From Methylobacterium gnaphalii (lineage in GTDB: Bacteria; Pseudomonadota; Alphaproteobacteria; Rhizobiales; Beijerinckiaceae), in assembly GCF_007992215.1 (NCBI RefSeq), contig NZ_BJZV01000001.1, positions 124,001-188,000 of the forward strand: 64,000 nucleotides of DNA. Direction: 5' to 3'. Positions 61,703-64,000 of this stretch are shown here, piece after piece (the stretch's first letter is position 1; each line of letters starts with the position of its first letter). The notes under the pieces are model-generated. The model did not search any database. It was not told the DNA's origin and saw nothing but the letters and a program-made list of their open reading frames with translations. The translations under genes and the position numbers were made by a program.

Positions 61703-62835
61703 GCGCGCGCGACGTCGTCATCACAGGCATCGGCCTCGTCTCCTGTGCCGGTGAGGGCATCGAGGCGCATCTCGCCGCCTACGAGGCCGGCGAGGCGCCG
61801 CGCACCGATGCCGAGACCTACGCGCCCTATCCGGTCCATCCGGTCGCGCCGGTGGCCCTCGACACGCAGATCCCGAAGAAGTCGGATCAGCGCCAGATGG
61901 AGGGCTGGCAGCGCCTCGGCGTCTACGCCGCCGGCCTCGCCCTCGATTCGGCTGGGCTGAAAGAGGATGCGGCGCGCAAGGCCGCGCTCCACCTCATCGT
62001 CGCCTCGGGCGGCGGCGAGCGCGACTATGCCGTCGACGGCGCGATCCTCACGGGCCTGCGCGATGCCGAGAACCCGGGCGCCTATCTCAACGAGCACCTG
62101 CAGAACGACCTGCGTCCGACGCTCTTCCTCGCGCAGCTCTCGAACCTGCTCGCCGGCAACATCGCCATCGTCCACGGCGTGACCGGGGCCTCGCGCACCT
62201 TCATGGGCGAGGAATCGGCCGGCGTCGACGCGCTGCGCATCGCCCATGCCCGCATCGCCTCGGGCCAGGACGACGCCATGCTGGTCGGCGGCTCCTACAA
62301 TGCCGAGCGCGCCGACGTGCTGCTCGTCCACGAGATGGGCGGCTTCCTCCAGAAGCCCGATTACCGCCCGGTCTTCTCCCGCGGCGGCGAGGGGAATGGC
62401 GGGTTCATCCTCGGAAGCGGCGCGGCCTTCCTGCTGCTGGAGACCGCCGAGCGCGCGGCCGAGCGCGGCGCCAGGCCCTTCGCGGTCATCGATGCGATCG
62501 CCAATGATCGCGTCCGTCGCAAGCCCGGCTCCGTGGCCGAAGCCCTGCCGCGCCTGCTGCGCGAGGCGGGCGTCGAGCGGCCCGACGTGGTCCTGTCCGG
62601 CGCTACCGGCGTCGCCAGCCTCACGGAGGAGGAGGCGCAGGGCCTGAAGGCGGCTCTGCCCGACACGCGCATCCGCGCCACCGGCGACGTGATCGGCCAC
62701 CCGATCGAGGCGGTGCCGTCCTTCGGCACGGCGATCGCGGCCGCGCTCTGCGCGGCCGGCAAGGCGCGCGAGGTGGCGATCACCTCCGTCGGCCATCGCA
62801 GCGGCGAGGGCGTCATCCGGGTTGTCACCGCCTGA
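61699..62835 (+). CDS. Ketosynthase-like protein lacking the catalytic Cys (FabF2XL position)
   Basis: A 378-residue thiolase-fold protein of the beta-ketoacyl-ACP synthase family, in the place of fabF2XL. By hand alignment to the intact neighbour, the nucleophile Cys of STACSSG is Glu172 (TFMGEESAG), the first catalytic His (NAHGTSTP) is Gly301 (SGATGVASL) and the active-site Lys is Gly329; only the last His is kept (His334, in VIGHPIEA). It therefore should not condense by itself and may act as a chain-length-factor-like partner of the following intact enzyme. Its start overlaps the dehydratase stop (ATGA). Confidence 0.88.
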   Translation: MSARDVVITGIGLVSCAGEGIEAHLAAYEAGEAPRTDAETYAPYPVHPVAPVALDTQIPKKSDQRQMEGWQRLGVYAAGLALDSAGLKEDAARKAALHLIVASGGGERDYAVDGAILTGLRDAENPGAYLNEHLQNDLRPTLFLAQLSNLLAGNIAIVHGVTGASRTFMGEESAGVDALRIAHARIASGQDDAMLVGGSYNAERADVLLVHEMGGFLQKPDYRPVFSRGGEGNGGFILGSGAAFLLLETAERAAERGARPFAVIDAIANDRVRRKPGSVAEALPRLLREAGVERPDVVLSGATGVASLTEEEAQGLKAALPDTRIRATGDVIGHPIEAVPSFGTAIAAALCAAGKAREVAITSVGHRSGEGVIRVVTA

Positions 62836-62872
62836 TCGTGCACCCTGCGAAAACTTGCGCTAAGGCGGTCTC

Positions 62873-64000
62873 ATGAGTGCTTCTTCCACCCGTGACGCCA
62901 AGGGCCGCCCGCTCGTCGCCGTGACGGGGCTCGGCATCGTCAGCTCCCTCGGCTGCGGCGCGACCGATACCTGGCAGGCCCTGACGGAGGGCCGCTCGGG
63001 CATCCGCACGATCTCGCGCTTTCCCATCGACGGCCTGCGCACCTCGATCGCGGGCACGGTCGACGCTTTCGAGACCGATCCGCTCTGCGCGCCGCTGCTC
63101 TCCGAGCGCTTCGCCGAAGTGGCCGCCGAAGAGGCCGTGACGCAGTCCGGCATCGGCGACGATTTCCCGGGCGCGCTCTTCATCGCGGTGCCGCCGGTGG
63201 AGCTCGAATGGCCGCAGCGCCAGGCGCTGGCCGAGGCGTCGGGCGACAACGAGGACATCACCTATCGCAGCCTGCTCAAGGCGGCGGCCAGCCGGCGCTT
63301 CGATGCCTGGCACGACCTCTTCATCTTCGGCACCGTGGCCGACCGCATCTCGGACCGGTTCGGCACCAGGGGCTCGCCGATCTCCCTCTCCACCGCCTGC
63401 TCGTCGGGCGCCACCGCGATCCAACTCGGCGTCGAGGCGATCCGGCGCGGCGAGATGAAGGCCGCGCTCTGCATCGGCACCGACGGCTCGGTGAACCCGG
63501 AATCGCTGATCCGCTTCTCGCTGCTCTCGGCCCTCTCGACCCAGAACGAGACCCCCGAGACCGCCTCGAAGCCCTTCTCGAAGAACCGCGACGGCTTCGT
63601 CATGGGCGAGGGCGCCGCCGCCCTGGTGCTGGAGGATGCCGAGGCCGCCCGCGCCCGCGGCGCCAGGATCCTCGGCTACGTGCTCGGCTGCGGCGAGAAG
63701 GGCGACGGCTTCCACCGCACCCGCTCCAGCCCCAATGGCGAGCCGATCATCGCCGCGATCCGCGCCGCGCTCGACGACGCCGACACGGCGCCGGAGGCCA
63801 TCGACACGATCAACGCGCACGGCACCTCGACGCCGGAGAACGACAAGATGGAGGCGATGGGCTGCACCGCCGTGTTCGGCGAGCGCATCGCCTCGCTGCC
63901 GATCTCGTCGAACAAGTCGATGATCGGACACACGCTGACCGCGGCCGGCGCCATTGAGGCGGTGGTCTCGCTGCTCACCATCCAGCACGGCCGCATCCCG
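62873..64000 (+). CDS. fabF: Beta-ketoacyl-ACP synthase of the AcpXL cluster (3' end outside window)
   Basis: A ketosynthase II-type enzyme (376 residues seen, running off the right edge near its end) that condenses malonyl-ACP with the growing acyl chain on AcpXL. The catalytic set is complete: Cys176 (STACSSG), His316 (NAHGTSTPEND), Lys348 and His353 (NKSMIGHTLTAAG). The N-terminus is somewhat longer than in plain FabF (MSASSTRDAKGRPLVAVTGLG). The ATG at 62873 lies 38 bp after the stop of the Cys-less ketosynthase. The pair is probably used together for the very-long-chain fatty acid of lipid A. Confidence 0.94.
   Translation, partial: MSASSTRDAKGRPLVAVTGLGIVSSLGCGATDTWQALTEGRSGIRTISRFPIDGLRTSIAGTVDAFETDPLCAPLLSERFAEVAAEEAVTQSGIGDDFPGALFIAVPPVELEWPQRQALAEASGDNEDITYRSLLKAAASRRFDAWHDLFIFGTVADRISDRFGTRGSPISLSTACSSGATAIQLGVEAIRRGEMKAALCIGTDGSVNPESLIRFSLLSALSTQNETPETASKPFSKNRDGFVMGEGAAALVLEDAEAARARGARILGYVLGCGEKGDGFHRTRSSPNGEPIIAAIRAALDDADTAPEAIDTINAHGTSTPENDKMEAMGCTAVFGERIASLPISSNKSMIGHTLTAAGAIEAVVSLLTIQHGRIP

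Overview
The window is about 64 kb of GC-rich chromosomal DNA from an alphaproteobacterium, most likely a Hyphomicrobiales (Rhizobiales) member close to Methylobacterium/Methylorubrum. The basis is inference from gene content: a MucR/Ros regulator, a Tim44-domain protein next to MltA, Smr and SecB, a DUF6894 protein, an AcpXL-type very-long-chain fatty acid cluster, a YhdP-like AsmA protein, flagellar FliO/FliP and a rho-mnmE pair. Coding density is high, and I see no tRNA, rRNA, CRISPR array, insertion sequence, integrase with attachment sites or prophage. It reads as core chromosome with a few accessory genes.

Layout. 1-1162: end of a flagellar export operon (fliO C-terminus, fliP). 1159-8334: mixed metabolic and envelope genes (nitronate monooxygenase, DoxX, DUF1772, FadL-type porin, FAH hydrolase, azoreductase with a divergent HxlR regulator, a small secreted protein, a 3-hydroxybutyrate dehydrogenase-like SDR). 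8724-16880: accA, an L,D-transpeptidase lipoprotein, DUF6894, a Met/His/Arg-repeat secreted protein, PhoH-type ATPase, UvrD/PcrA helicase and a Gln/Asn-rich secreted peptide. 17017-25418: a large AsmA protein, an S9 oligopeptidase, MucR and a DUF6456 protein. 25427-29888: a siderophore importer/reductase pair, an AlgX-like protein, a 2H phosphoesterase and a PAP2 phosphatase. 29960-38545: housekeeping genes often found near the alphaproteobacterial replication origin (mnmE, rho, smr, mltA, timA-like, secB), then a CheY-like receiver and ribF. 38640-49868: hypothetical proteins, a DUF3311/sodium symporter pair, a YhdP-like protein, a 1-Cys Bcp peroxiredoxin, an M23 peptidase and XerC.

50194-55646 is a signalling island: two paralogous membrane histidine kinases transcribed divergently from an AT-rich spacer, one followed by a receiver-GGDEF-EAL protein and the other by a stand-alone receiver. 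55650-60646 holds an HTH protein, DUF3455, an AI-2E-type permease and an ECF sigma/anti-sigma/DoxX group. Two near-identical promoter-like motifs (GGAATAA, 14 nt, CGTCT) precede the sigma gene and the small secreted protein just upstream of it, which suggests autoregulation and a target. 60922-64000 is the start of the lipid A very-long-chain fatty acid operon (acpXL, a FabZ-like dehydratase, a ketosynthase homologue lacking the catalytic Cys, and a complete ketosynthase that runs off the right edge).

The observations I would follow first are the paired ECF promoters, the catalytically empty ketosynthase next to an intact one, the mirrored histidine kinases with a shared uncharacterised membrane domain feeding a c-di-GMP protein, and the 9-residue Met/Arg/His tandem-repeat protein.
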